Positions 51,624 through 60,694 of a DNA stretch of 64,000 bases are shown in pieces (positions within the stretch are counted from its first letter, which is position 1; every line of letters starts with the position of its first letter). The stretch lies in NCBI RefSeq assembly GCF_000424145.1, contig NZ_KE384137.1, forward strand, positions 394,484 to 458,483, in the 5' to 3' direction. The position numbers and the translations under genes are program-made. The DNA comes from Butyrivibrio sp. AC2005. Its GTDB lineage: Bacteria > Bacillota > Clostridia > Lachnospirales > Lachnospiraceae. The notes beneath the pieces were generated by a model that saw nothing but the letters and a program-made list of their open reading frames with translations, ran no database searches and was not told the origin of the DNA.

Positions 51624-52822
51624 CAGCGCTTATCCCTATCAAAAGCCAGAAGTTTAAGCTTTCTTGCAACCTCGGAAAGCTCAACTCCCAGTGAACAGTC
51701 AAACACTCCGCCATCCGACTCTATGATACATTCATTTTCCTTCAAAAGCGGATCCTCGATGATTTCAAGTGTCGAATTAGGTGAAGCCATAGCCTCTTCA
51801 AGAGTTGCCTTCTCATCCGTTACAACATCATAATCATCGGATGAAATATGGAGAATCACATTTGTTCCGTTCTCCATCTTACCAAGTGTTGTTTTTATAA
51901 GATGTAAGACAATATCCTTATTTTCCCTGAACTCCACGTTGAAAACATGCTCGTAAATCTGAGTCAGAGTATCAACCATATCAGGCTCTATGCTGGCAAC
52001 AAGCTGCTGGAAATCTGCCTGCTGCTTTTCTCTTTCTCGGGTAATCTCAGCTTCCGCTTCAGCTCTCATCTGCTCGATTTCCGCAGTTGCTTTCTGAATA
52101 GCCTGATTATAGCCTTCTTCATAGCCTGCAGATCTGCCTTCTTCCATTGCCTGATTTTTAATCTGTTCAGCCTGATTTTTAATCTGTTCAGCCTGAGAAT
52201 TCGCATCGTCAACTATCTGTTTGGCTTCTTCCTCAGCCATTCTGATCTGCTCATCAATCTGAGCCTGTATCTCCTCGAGATTAATCTGTGGTGGTTCCTC
52301 CTGTACAGAAGCAATTTCATCAGTAATCTCCATGCCAAGGTTCATATCTTCTTCAGCCATCTGCATGCCTTGACCATCGAAGCCATCTCCCTGGTAATCC
52401 GGATTCATTGTGGGCTGACCTTCATTAAAGCCGTCAACATCCCCTTCTTCATAGGAGCTTTTCCCATAAGTGCTCGCTCCAAATACTCCCTCTCCATTAT
52501 CGTAGCCCATGCCATAGGCATCGCCATCACCGGGAAAGCCCTCCTGAAATTCTCCAAGTTCCCCGGGATCGCCGAAATTGGTATTGCCAATTATATTCTG
52601 TCCATCTTCATAGGCATTTATCTGTTCAAAGCCAAGACCCTCTTCAAAGCCACCAAAAGCAGGCACTGGTTCACCTTTCTCCAATGCCTCCCTTCTTTTG
52701 GCTTCCTCAGCCTGGTATTTTTCAATTTTTCTTTCAGCAAGCTCGTTGTTATCTATTATATGCTTATCATTTTCATCAACCTGATACCAACCGAACTTGA
52801 GCAAATTAGATTGATTAGACAA
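51623..52822 (-). CDS. fliH: Flagellar assembly protein FliH (extended)
   Basis: About 399 residues, much longer than the usual 220-270. After a short start (SNLLKFGWYQVDENDKHIID) come about 110 residues of Gly/Glu/Asp/Phe-rich low complexity, then the long FliH helix (about 180-280, with an AEQIKNQ duplication) and the conserved C-terminal domain that binds FliI. The open frame starts at a GTG (52834), but the TTG at 52822 has a perfect GGAGGTGAT seven bases before it. The start overlaps fliG by eight bases. Confidence 0.85.
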   Translation of the reverse strand: MSNQSNLLKFGWYQVDENDKHIIDNNELAERKIEKYQAEEAKRREALEKGEPVPAFGGFEEGLGFEQINAYEDGQNIIGNTNFGDPGELGEFQEGFPGDGDAYGMGYDNGEGVFGASTYGKSSYEEGDVDGFNEGQPTMNPDYQGDGFDGQGMQMAEEDMNLGMEITDEIASVQEEPPQINLEEIQAQIDEQIRMAEEEAKQIVDDANSQAEQIKNQAEQIKNQAMEEGRSAGYEEGYNQAIQKATAEIEQMRAEAEAEITREREKQQADFQQLVASIEPDMVDTLTQIYEHVFNVEFRENKDIVLHLIKTTLGKMENGTNVILHISSDDYDVVTDEKATLEEAMASPNSTLEIIEDPLLKENECIIESDGGVFDCSLGVELSEVARKLKLLAFDRDKR

Positions 52823-53909
52823 CCAGGTCATCACCTCCGCCTCTTGAGATTACAATCTCGCCGGCATCCTCCAGCTTACGGATAACATTAACAATCTTCT
52901 GCTGTGCTTCCTCAACATCCTTCATACGAACAGGTCCCATGAAGTCCATATCCTCCTTGATCATCTGAGCAAGACGCTTGGACAGGTTGTTGAAGATAGC
53001 TGTCTGTACCTGCTCGGTCGATCCCTTACATGCAAGACCAAGGTCAGCGTTATCAACGTCACGCAGCACACGCTGAATTGCACGGTCGTCCAGAAGAAGG
53101 ATATCCTCGAAGACGAACATCTTCTTACGAATCTCATCAGCAAGCTCAGGCTGCTCAATTTCCAAGGTCTCCATGATATGCTTCTCTGTCGCACGGTCAA
53201 CTGCATTAAGGATTTCTACAACAGCATCTACACCACCGACAACCGTGTAATCCTGGTTAACAAGTGATGAAAGCTTTGATTCAAGTACTCGTTCAACTTC
53301 CTTAATGGTATCGGGACTTGTTCTGTCCATTGTAGCGATACGCTTGGCAACGTCTGCCTGTCTCTCAGGCGGTAGCGCACCAAGTATCATAGCGCTCTGA
53401 GCCGAAGACATGTAGGACATAACAAGAGCAATAGTCTGCGGGTGCTCATCCTGGATGAAGGTAAGCAGCTGTGAAGGATCCGCCTTACGAATAAACTCGA
53501 AGGGCTTAACCTGCAGGGATGCAGTCAGCTTACTGATAACATCCATAGCCTTATCTTCACCAAGTGCCTTCTCCAGAAGTTCCTTTGCATAGTTAATACC
53601 ACCCTCAGCAATATACTGCTGGGCAAGGCATATTCCGTAAAACTCCTCTATAACCGCTTCCTTGATCTGTGGTGTAATACTTCTCGTGTTTGCGATTTCA
53701 AGAGTAAGTTCCTCAATTTCATCCTCTTTTAGATGTTTAAAAATAGCTGATGATTTTTCAGGTCCCAAGGCAATCAACAGTATGGCTGCCTTCTGGGTTC
53801 CCGAAAGGTTCGCAGTAAGCGCAGGATCAAAATTCCCGGGTGGAAGTGCTCCACCTCCAGGTGCGCCATCCAGTTCGTCATCATCAAATTCTTCGCCGTC
53901 AATAGCCAT
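52815..53909 (-). CDS. fliG: Motor switch protein FliG
   Basis: 364 residues with all three armadillo-like domains. It has LSGTQKAAILLIALGPEKSS near the start, the EHPQTIALVMSYM motif in the middle, and the C-terminal torque helix with the charged KMFVFEDILLLDDRAIQRVL. FliG joins the MS ring to FliM and meets MotA. The first 35 residues are an acidic, Gly/Pro-rich extension. Confidence 0.97.
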   Translation of the reverse strand: MAIDGEEFDDDELDGAPGGGALPPGNFDPALTANLSGTQKAAILLIALGPEKSSAIFKHLKEDEIEELTLEIANTRSITPQIKEAVIEEFYGICLAQQYIAEGGINYAKELLEKALGEDKAMDVISKLTASLQVKPFEFIRKADPSQLLTFIQDEHPQTIALVMSYMSSAQSAMILGALPPERQADVAKRIATMDRTSPDTIKEVERVLESKLSSLVNQDYTVVGGVDAVVEILNAVDRATEKHIMETLEIEQPELADEIRKKMFVFEDILLLDDRAIQRVLRDVDNADLGLACKGSTEQVQTAIFNNLSKRLAQMIKEDMDFMGPVRMKDVEEAQQKIVNVIRKLEDAGEIVISRGGGDDLVV

Positions 53910-53950
53910 GGCAATTCTCCCCTCCGTGTGATTTTACCGGTCAAAACCGA

Positions 53951-55606
53951 TTATAGTTCGTAGTCCTCCTTTAGCCAGTTACGAAGAAGTATCGCAGCAG
54001 CTTCCGGATTATCTTCTATAAATTTCTCTATAAGCTTCATAGTCTCACTGCTCTCCTCCATGGTAATGTCAGCAAGACCCTCTTCCTCATCCTCAAATAA
54101 TTCCTCAGGCTGTGATTCAAGAAGTTCCTCAACAGAGAGTTCCTCAGGAAGCACTTCCTCTTCAGCTTCCTCAATCTCAATCTCCTCTCTTCTGGTTCTG
54201 ATACTCCTCCAGATAACAAATGCAAGAAGTCCCAAAATCAGGAGAATAAGGATTACCTGAAGTACATCTGCAAAGGTAATACCCTTAGGCTCAGCATCAA
54301 AAAATTCAGGCTGAGTATAGGCGGTCATTGAAATATTGGCCGCTGAAATACCGGTTGCCTTGGCAACGATATTGATTGTATCCTCTGCGACCTCTGTCTG
54401 TGTAACGCCGGTATTTTCCTTGAATTCCTTCCAGGTCATTCCGTCATGGTCATCAGGGTTATAGTTATCCTCATTGTAGATGACATAAGTGGTTGCAGTT
54501 ACAGAGATTGTCGACTCATCATAATTGACCTTACCTGAAGGTGTATCACGTGTCGTAATTTTCTCATTAGGAAGATAATCCTTGGACTCTTCCTCTATTG
54601 TAGATGATGAATTTTCATTATCCTGAAGCATATATGAAGTCTCATCATCATTGTTGGTATCAGTACCCGGAATTCCACTTGTTCCGTTTACATTCTGAGC
54701 ACTGTAGTTATCTTCATGACTAAGTACACCCTGAGTCTGACCATCAGCAGGTGTGTATGTATGCTCGGTCACCTTTTCTGTGGAAAAATCCAAAATAAGG
54801 TTACTTGCAACTTCAATGTCATTATAGAGCTTTGTGCCCTTAAGAACTCTTATTACTTCACTTCTGACCTGCTGTTCGGCCTTGGTCTTGGCATTAAGCT
54901 GTGTACTTGCAAGTCCTGATGCAGAATTATCCTCAGAACCTGAAAACAACAGATTGCCGTTGGTATCCATGATAATGATCTTCTCGGTAGTGTTGTTACC
55001 AAGAGCCATGGCAGTTGCCTTGGCAAGGAAGGTTGCATTATCCTCTGTAAAAGCTTCCGGATCACTAAGTCTTAAGAAAACACTGGCAGAGGATTCCTCA
55101 TTTTTTGATAAAAGTGTTCCGTCATTAGTAGGTATGTGAAGTTCTACTCTGGCGCTCTCAATAGCATCAAAATACTCTGCAAAATCAGATGCCAGCTTCT
55201 TTTCCTTGTATTCTACATATTTTTTCTGCTTATCAGATTCGGTTGTTGAAAATCCGCCATCAACTACATTATCAATAGTATAGGTATCAGGCTGGATATA
55301 GTTTGTTCCAAGCAAAAGAGAGGCACTGCTCTCATCCGATTTCAGAACCTCAAATCTAAGATTATCATCCGATTTTCTGTACTTTATACCATTTTCATCA
55401 AAAAGCTCAATAACCTGCTGAGATTCTTTCATAGTCTCAACAGTCGCTACTGTTACATATTGAGGCTGATTAAATACAGTTACCAGAATAACTGCCGTGA
55501 ATACTAATGCGGCAACTCCGGCACCTATAAGCGTCTTCTGTCTGATTGTAAAACGATTCCACCACTCAAGGATGCGATCCCTGAGTCCCAAAAGACGTTC
55601 TCTCAT
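53951..55606 (-). CDS. fliF: Flagellar MS-ring protein FliF
   Basis: 551 residues. Two membrane helices (about 25-47 and 442-463) flank the periplasmic ring-building motifs, with an Asp/Glu-rich insertion (about 305-355). The C-terminal cytoplasmic tail (NPEAAAILLRNWLKED) binds FliG. FliF starts basal body assembly. The ATG follows AGGAGAGGAG. A repeat copy (R5) lies upstream, between fliE and this gene. Confidence 0.96.
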   Translation of the reverse strand: MRERLLGLRDRILEWWNRFTIRQKTLIGAGVAALVFTAVILVTVFNQPQYVTVATVETMKESQQVIELFDENGIKYRKSDDNLRFEVLKSDESSASLLLGTNYIQPDTYTIDNVVDGGFSTTESDKQKKYVEYKEKKLASDFAEYFDAIESARVELHIPTNDGTLLSKNEESSASVFLRLSDPEAFTEDNATFLAKATAMALGNNTTEKIIIMDTNGNLLFSGSEDNSASGLASTQLNAKTKAEQQVRSEVIRVLKGTKLYNDIEVASNLILDFSTEKVTEHTYTPADGQTQGVLSHEDNYSAQNVNGTSGIPGTDTNNDDETSYMLQDNENSSSTIEEESKDYLPNEKITTRDTPSGKVNYDESTISVTATTYVIYNEDNYNPDDHDGMTWKEFKENTGVTQTEVAEDTINIVAKATGISAANISMTAYTQPEFFDAEPKGITFADVLQVILILLILGLLAFVIWRSIRTRREEIEIEEAEEEVLPEELSVEELLESQPEELFEDEEEGLADITMEESSETMKLIEKFIEDNPEAAAILLRNWLKEDYEL

Positions 55607-55637
55607 ACTCCTCTCCTCCCTGGAACTACGTTGTTAT

Positions 55638-55735
55638 CCCCTCATCCGGCACTTCGTGCCACCTGTCTACGCTCCGCTTCGGTCCGCGCAAAGCCGACGT
55701 CCCCCGGACGTCGTGCGCCCCCTAGGGGAAGGCTT
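55638..55735 (+). repeat. Dispersed structured repeat, copy R5
   Basis: Starts CCCCTCATCCG. Stem A is GGCAC-TTC-GTGCC; stem B is CGACGTCC-CCC-GGACGTCG. It fills most of the 182-base gap between fliE and fliF. Confidence 0.92.
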
Positions 55736-55788
55736 TATATTTTGTTCTTCCCCCTTAGGAAGACTTTGAAAGGATAACAATCTTAAAA

Positions 55789-56130
55789 CTAAATCTGCAT
55801 CTGCATTATTTCTTTGTATGCAGAAAGCATTTTGTCGCGGACCGCAACAGTGTACTGCAGCGCTGTCTCAGCCTTCTGCAGTGCTATTGCAAGGTCGTGA
55901 GTATTATCTGTCTCACCGAGAGACCACTTGATTTCTTCGTTCTCGGCATCTGACAAATAAGCATTTGTTGTATTTATATTTTCAACCGCTCTGTTAAAAA
56001 TATTCGTAAAGGAACCATCATTACCAAATCTGTCCCCAAGAGGATTGGTAACTTTGGAATTGGCCTTCTCGGCATTTCTTATCGCAGTTGAATGTACATT
56101 TCTGATCTGACTGATATCAATATCTGCCAT
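55789..56130 (-). CDS. fliE: Hook-basal body protein FliE
   Basis: 113 residues, largely helical, with the C-terminal FliE signature ALQKAETALQYTVAVRDKMLSAY and MQMQI end. FliE joins the MS ring to the FlgB rod. It follows flgC by about 50 bases and precedes repeat R5. Confidence 0.93.
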   Translation of the reverse strand: MADIDISQIRNVHSTAIRNAEKANSKVTNPLGDRFGNDGSFTNIFNRAVENINTTNAYLSDAENEEIKWSLGETDNTHDLAIALQKAETALQYTVAVRDKMLSAYKEIMQMQI

Positions 56131-56179
56131 TTACCCCTCCTATGCAGTTCCCCGAAGCTGCAAATAACTTTTTACACTA

Positions 56180-56638
56180 TTAGCCCCTAGCTATGGAAAG
56201 CCCCTGTGTCATCAGATACTTGCTGGATGAAAAAGCTGTAGCATTGGCTTCATAGCCTCTCTGGGCATCAATGAGGTTAGTCATCTCCGTTACTATATCA
56301 ACGTTAGGATAAGTAACATAGCCAAATTCATCAGCATCCGGATGTGACGGATCATAAACCATCTTGTAATCCGTCCAGGTGTCGTCCTTAATTGATGACA
56401 CCTTAACGCCACGTCCACTGTAGTGATCAAGTCTCTCATTCAAAATCTTGGAAAAAGGTGTCTGGGTTCCCTTTTCAGAAAAGGTTACAACTTTTCTCGT
56501 ATAAACATCGCCTGTTGCATCGCGGGTAGTGTTAGCATTGGCAATGTTCTGGGAAATAATATCCATGCGAAAGCGCTCAGCAGTCATTCCCGAGGAGTTG
56601 ATATTAAAGGAATCAAAAATATTACCTGTACTGATCAT
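56180..56638 (-). CDS. flgC: Proximal rod protein FlgC
   Basis: 152 residues with FNINSSGMTAERFRMDIISQNIANANTTR at the N-terminus and VTEMTNLIDAQRGYEANATAF at the C-terminus, the paired helices of the rod family. YPNVDIVTEM is the typical FlgC segment. It lies 14 bases after flgB. Confidence 0.95.
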   Translation of the reverse strand: MISTGNIFDSFNINSSGMTAERFRMDIISQNIANANTTRDATGDVYTRKVVTFSEKGTQTPFSKILNERLDHYSGRGVKVSSIKDDTWTDYKMVYDPSHPDADEFGYVTYPNVDIVTEMTNLIDAQRGYEANATAFSSSKYLMTQGLSIARG

Positions 56639-56651
56639 AGGCTACACCCCC

Positions 56652-57044
56652 TTACCCTTTCATCACACTCTGAAGATTGGTAAATTCAGACTGTATTCCA
56701 AGCATAACGCCCTGATACTTAATCTGGTTAGCTGCCAGAGTAACGTTCTCAGTATCGATGTCCACGTTATTGCCATCCATTCTATATGAAAAATTCGAAT
56801 AATCGGTGTATGGTCTCGCCTTAAGTCTGTTTATCTTAAGTTCCGAAACCTTGGCATCCATGGTCTTGTACCTTGAATCACCAAGGGCTCGCTCAAGCTC
56901 CCTCTCAAATGCCACATCCTGCCTCTTGTAGCCGGGTGTGTTGACATTTGCAAGGTTATTGGACAAAACCTCATTCCTGATCCATGAAGCATCAGCTGTC
57001 TTATCAAGTACATTAATGTAATCAAACGCATCACTATTGATCAT
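56652..57044 (-). CDS. flgB: Proximal rod protein FlgB
   Basis: 130 residues: VLSNNLANVNTPGYKRQDVAFE near residue 27 and NNVDIDTENVTLAANQIKYQ near 90 are the FlgB landmarks. It is the first gene of the flagellar block, starting after GGAGGAG. A promoter lies at 57106-57134, downstream of the codY terminator. Confidence 0.95.
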   Translation of the reverse strand: MINSDAFDYINVLDKTADASWIRNEVLSNNLANVNTPGYKRQDVAFERELERALGDSRYKTMDAKVSELKINRLKARPYTDYSNFSYRMDGNNVDIDTENVTLAANQIKYQGVMLGIQSEFTNLQSVMKG

Positions 57045-57105
57045 ATTGTCTCCTCCGTTTGTGACGAAGCGGGTAATCCTATTAAACCTTTTAACCCTTA
57101 TTTAC

Positions 57106-57134
57106 ATATTAAAATGAAATTTATCAAATTACAA
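57106..57134 (-). promoter_or_regulatory. Probable promoter of the fla/che operon
   Basis: Minus-strand TTGTAA (57129-57134), 17 bp, TAATAT (57106-57111), about 60 bases before flgB. A perfect 9-bp hairpin (AAAAACACA/TGTGTTTTT, 57147-57172) lies just upstream. No convincing SigD or CodY site was seen. Confidence 0.5.
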
Positions 57135-57207
57135 GTGATTTGAAGTAAAAACACACTTTATATTGTGTTTTTAAGCCGCAAGTTATACTAGAAATTGTTA
57201 TTATATA

Positions 57208-57240
57208 GCAAAAGGGATTTATCCTGACCAGATAAATCCC
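57208..57240 (-). terminator. Terminator after codY
   Basis: Perfect 10-bp stem GGGATTTATC/GATAAATCCC with a seven-base loop and TTTT on the minus strand. It separates codY from the flagellar genes; the second hairpin at 57147-57172 with a T-rich arm may back it up. Confidence 0.85.
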
Positions 57241-57290
57241 TTCATCAGCATCCGTCCTGTAATTTATTTCGGATAATAAGCCAATCCTCA

Positions 57291-58070
57291 TTACATCTGA
57301 GACTTAAGTTTTTTAATTTCATCAAAAACTACATCATTTAAAACCTTGATGTATGTTCCCTTCATACCTGAGGATCTCGACTCAATAACGCCAGCGCTCT
57401 CAAATTTTCTAAGTGCGTTTACAATAACGCTTCTTGTAATACCCACTCTGTCGGCAATCTTGCTTGCAACAAGAACACCTTCCATTCCATTAAGTTCATC
57501 AAATATATGAATGATAGCTTCCATCTCTGAGAAGGAAAGAGTTCCGATAGCCGACTTTACAACAGCTAGCTTTCTACTTTCTTCAGCACTCTCTTCATTA
57601 ACTGCCCTGAGCATCTCAAGACCTACAACTGTTGTGCCATATTCGCAGAGGATTATATCATCGATGTCATAGGGTTCATCACACTTATATATAAAAAGCG
57701 TTCCAAGTCTCTCTCCGGCAATCTCTATGGGTGTGATAATTGCCTGATATCTTCTCATGTCAACATCTTCAAATCCAAGCGTCTCGAGATTTACATTTTC
57801 CTTTGTGGACAAAACTGTCAGTAATCTTTCGTTGAGCATCGGGTCGATAAAGCTTCCGACATCATCAACAAGCATCTCGCCCAGTGAGTCTACAGCCTTG
57901 GCCTCACCTATACCGAGAACCTTACCTTTTCTGCTTATTACAAGCATGTTTGAATTAAGGATTTCACACAAAACCGAGCAAATATCGTTAAACACTACCT
58001 TACCTGAATTACTGTTGTGTAGAAGTTTCCCAATTTTTCTGGTTTTGTCCAAAAGCTGTACGCTACTCAT
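57291..58070 (-). CDS. codY: Global transcription regulator CodY
   Basis: 259 residues: an N-terminal GAF domain that senses branched-chain amino acids and a C-terminal winged helix (VASKIADRVGITRSVIVNAL, then SAGVIESRSSGMKGTYIKV), nearly identical to other CodY proteins. CodY represses nutrient-uptake, motility and other genes when GTP and isoleucine are high. It is immediately upstream of flgB as in Bacillus, but has its own promoter and terminator. Confidence 0.97.
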   Translation of the reverse strand: MSSVQLLDKTRKIGKLLHNSNSGKVVFNDICSVLCEILNSNMLVISRKGKVLGIGEAKAVDSLGEMLVDDVGSFIDPMLNERLLTVLSTKENVNLETLGFEDVDMRRYQAIITPIEIAGERLGTLFIYKCDEPYDIDDIILCEYGTTVVGLEMLRAVNEESAEESRKLAVVKSAIGTLSFSEMEAIIHIFDELNGMEGVLVASKIADRVGITRSVIVNALRKFESAGVIESRSSGMKGTYIKVLNDVVFDEIKKLKSQM

Positions 58071-58134
58071 GAAAAAATTCTCCTTTTATCTGAAAACGTT
58101 AACAAATTTACATAAATCTACTACAACTAATGCG

Positions 58135-58163
58135 ATTGTAACACAAAATATACAATACATCAA
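58135..58163 (-). promoter_or_regulatory. Promoter of codY
   Basis: Minus-strand TTGATG (58158-58163), 17 bp, TACAAT (58135-58140), 65 bases upstream of the start codon. The rest of the 349-base gap to topA holds the inverted repeat at 58250-58329. Confidence 0.65.
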
Positions 58164-58249
58164 AGGTATTTGTGCCTATTTTTATTAAAATTTAATGAAT
58201 ATAATGTACAAATCCAAAAATATAAGAACGCCCCTATAGATATAAGAAC

Positions 58250-58329
58250 GCCCGTAGATATATATATGCAATTTCTCGCTCATTAGCAGAGCTATAATCG
58301 CTTGAAATTGCATATACATACCTACGGGC
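58250..58329. repeat. 26-bp inverted repeat between topA and codY
   Basis: Arms 58250-58275 and 58304-58329 begin GCCCGTAGATATATATATGC and are almost fully complementary. The loop holds a copy of an element (AGCAGAGCTATAATC) also found at 58407-58421 at the end of topA. A further direct repeat of TATAAGAACGCCC precedes the left arm. It may act as a terminator for topA or be a small mobile palindrome. Confidence 0.75.
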
Positions 58330-58419
58330 TGTTAATTCAACTCGTTACAATTTTAAATTCATATTTAATTATAATGCATATATCTGAAGGCTGATTCGCG
58401 CTCTTCAGCAGAGCTATAA

Positions 58420-60513
58420 TCACTCCTCGTCGTCTTTGGAACGGTCCTCTACGTGGCCGCATTCAGGATCGTTACATACGAGTTTATTGTTCTTTATAAG
58501 CATGAGTCCACCGCACTTGGGGCATGCTTTCTTTGCAGGCTTCTGCCATACCATGAAATCGCAGTCAGGATTGTCGATACATCCATAGTACAGACGGCCC
58601 TTTCTTGTTCTTTTAAGAACAATATCCTTACCGCACTTAGGGCAGGAAACTCCGGTCTTTTCATAATAAGGCTTGGTGTTCTTGCACTCCGGGAATCCGG
58701 GACATGCAAGGAACTTACCGTGAGGGCCGTACTTGATAACCATGTTGCGTCCGCAGTTCTCGCAGACAACATCCGTTGCCTCATCCTGAATCTCAACCTT
58801 TTCGATTTCCTTCTGAGCCTTCTCAACTGCATCTGCAAGGTCAGGATAAAAATTCTCAACTATTGTCTTCCACTTCACGTCACCCTCGGCAACACCGTCA
58901 AGAAGTGTCTCCATATTGGAAGTAAAGCTGACATCAACGATTTGAGGGAAGGCCTCGTTCATCATCCTGTTAACAGCTTCTCCGAGCTCTGTAACGTAGA
59001 GGTTCTTATTTTCCTTGGTTATATAATGTCTTGCAAGAATTGTTGTAATTGTAGGTGCATATGTACTGGGTCTTCCAATACCAAGTGCCTCAAGATCATG
59101 AACCAGTGAAGCTTCTGTATAATGAGGTGCAGGCTGTGTAAAGTGCTGCTTCTCCTCAAACTCCTGGAGTTCTAATTCAGAATTCTCATCAATTCTCTTT
59201 GCAAGTGTATTTTTCTCAATCTGATCTTCTTCGTCAGTATAAACATTCATGAAACCATCGAAAACTGTTCTGGATGCAGAAACTGTAAATCTGTGTTCGC
59301 CTGCATCAATTTTTACTGAAGTGGTCTCATATTTGGCAGCTGCCATTCTGCTGGCCATAAATCTGCGCCAAATGAGCTGATATAGTCTGAACTGATCACG
59401 GCTAAGAAATTCCTTAACTGCAACGGGTGTGTTGTTTACATCAGTAGGTCGTATTGCTTCGTGAGCATCCTGAATCTTGGCACCTGCTTTTCCGCTCTGA
59501 GTCTTCTCAGCAAGATACTCATCACCGAATGCATCAGAAATGTATTTTGCAGCCAAAGCCTGTGCTTCATCTGATATTCTGGTGGAATCAGTACGAAGGT
59601 ATGTGATAAGTCCGACTGTTCCGGCCTTGCCCATATCAATTCCTTCATAGAGCTGCTGCGCTGTTCTCATTGTCTTCTGAGTAGAGAAATTCAGCGCTTT
59701 AGAAGCTTCCTGCTGAAGTGTCGAGGTTGTAAAGGGAAGCGGAGCCTTCTTTGTACGTTCACCCTTCTTAATCTCAGTAATCTTAAACTTTTTACCCTTA
59801 AGATCCTTTAATATCTCATCTAGTTCAGCCTTTGAAGCTATCTCAGCTTTCTTACCGTCTTTTCCATAATAATGTGCTACGATAGGTTTTTTCTCACCCT
59901 TAACCTTAAGGGTAGCATCAAGTGACCAATATTCCTGAGGGATAAAGGAGTTAATCTCATCCTCCCTGTCACAGATAATCCTAAGTGCAACAGACTGAAC
60001 ACGTCCTGCACTGAGTCCTCTCTTAATCTTCTCCCACAGAAGTGGTGATATCTGATAACCAACCATTCTGTCAAGAACACGTCTGGCCTGCTGAGCATCA
60101 ACAAGATTCATGTCGATGTCTCTTGGATGCTTCATAGCTTCCTTTACAGCAGACTGTGTAATCTCATTAAAAGTAACTCTTGAAAAACGATCCTTGGCAT
60201 TCTCAAGCTTTAATGCTGTCATAAGATGCCAGGATATAGCTTCGCCCTCGCGGTCAGGGTCAGTCGCGAGATAAATATGGTCAGCATTCTTAGCTGCCTT
60301 TCTCAAAGCCGCAAGCACATCGCCCTTACCTCTGATGGTGATATACTTCGGTTCAAAATCATGTTCAACATCAATTCCCATCTGGCTTCTCGGAAGATCG
60401 CGCACATGTCCGTTACTTGCAGCAACCTCATATCCTGAACCAAGGAATTTCTTAATTGCCTTCACCTTTGTGGGTGACTCAACAATAAGTAAGTTCTTCT
60501 TTTTACTAGCCAT
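58420..60513 (-). CDS. topA: DNA topoisomerase I
   Basis: 697 residues, type IA enzyme that relaxes negative supercoils. TOPRIM domain with NLLIVESPTKVKAIKKFLG and TDPDREGEAISWH, the catalytic tyrosine in GLITYLRTDSTR, and three C-terminal Cys4 zinc ribbons (CENC...CPGFPEC, CPKC...CIDNPDC, CPKC...CNDPEC). The ATG follows GAGGGG. It lies upstream of codY as in other Firmicutes, though the usual dprA and trmFO neighbours are not seen. Confidence 0.97.
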   Translation of the reverse strand: MASKKKNLLIVESPTKVKAIKKFLGSGYEVAASNGHVRDLPRSQMGIDVEHDFEPKYITIRGKGDVLAALRKAAKNADHIYLATDPDREGEAISWHLMTALKLENAKDRFSRVTFNEITQSAVKEAMKHPRDIDMNLVDAQQARRVLDRMVGYQISPLLWEKIKRGLSAGRVQSVALRIICDREDEINSFIPQEYWSLDATLKVKGEKKPIVAHYYGKDGKKAEIASKAELDEILKDLKGKKFKITEIKKGERTKKAPLPFTTSTLQQEASKALNFSTQKTMRTAQQLYEGIDMGKAGTVGLITYLRTDSTRISDEAQALAAKYISDAFGDEYLAEKTQSGKAGAKIQDAHEAIRPTDVNNTPVAVKEFLSRDQFRLYQLIWRRFMASRMAAAKYETTSVKIDAGEHRFTVSASRTVFDGFMNVYTDEEDQIEKNTLAKRIDENSELELQEFEEKQHFTQPAPHYTEASLVHDLEALGIGRPSTYAPTITTILARHYITKENKNLYVTELGEAVNRMMNEAFPQIVDVSFTSNMETLLDGVAEGDVKWKTIVENFYPDLADAVEKAQKEIEKVEIQDEATDVVCENCGRNMVIKYGPHGKFLACPGFPECKNTKPYYEKTGVSCPKCGKDIVLKRTRKGRLYYGCIDNPDCDFMVWQKPAKKACPKCGGLMLIKNNKLVCNDPECGHVEDRSKDDEE

Positions 60514-60575
60514 TAAAAATGCCCCTCTGTGATATTAATAGTAGAAACTCTTCATTTTGGGTTTCATAGTTTCGT

Positions 60576-60604
60576 AATATACACCAAAAATATGGGCAAT
60601 GCAA
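60576..60604 (-). promoter_or_regulatory. Probable promoter of topA
   Basis: Minus-strand TTGCAT (60599-60604), 17 bp, TATATT (60576-60581), about 60 bases before the start codon and after the terminator of the upstream transcript. Confidence 0.55.
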
Positions 60605-60660
60605 CATGATTTTTTAAAAGAATTGTCAGAAGTGTAAATTGGATTAGATAAAAATACATA

Positions 60661-60694
60661 AAAAAAGTGGGCACCGATCATTTGATCAGTGCCC
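60661..60694 (-). terminator. Terminator of the transcript upstream of topA
   Basis: Stem GGGCAC/GTGCCC plus GATC/GATC (60669-60694), one mismatch between, loop of four, and six Ts on the minus strand. Confidence 0.85.

Noticed and set aside
57045..57207. CodY box before flgB
   Set aside because: The AATTTGATAAATTTC stretch agrees poorly with the AATTTTCWGAAAATT consensus; codY adjacency alone is not evidence.
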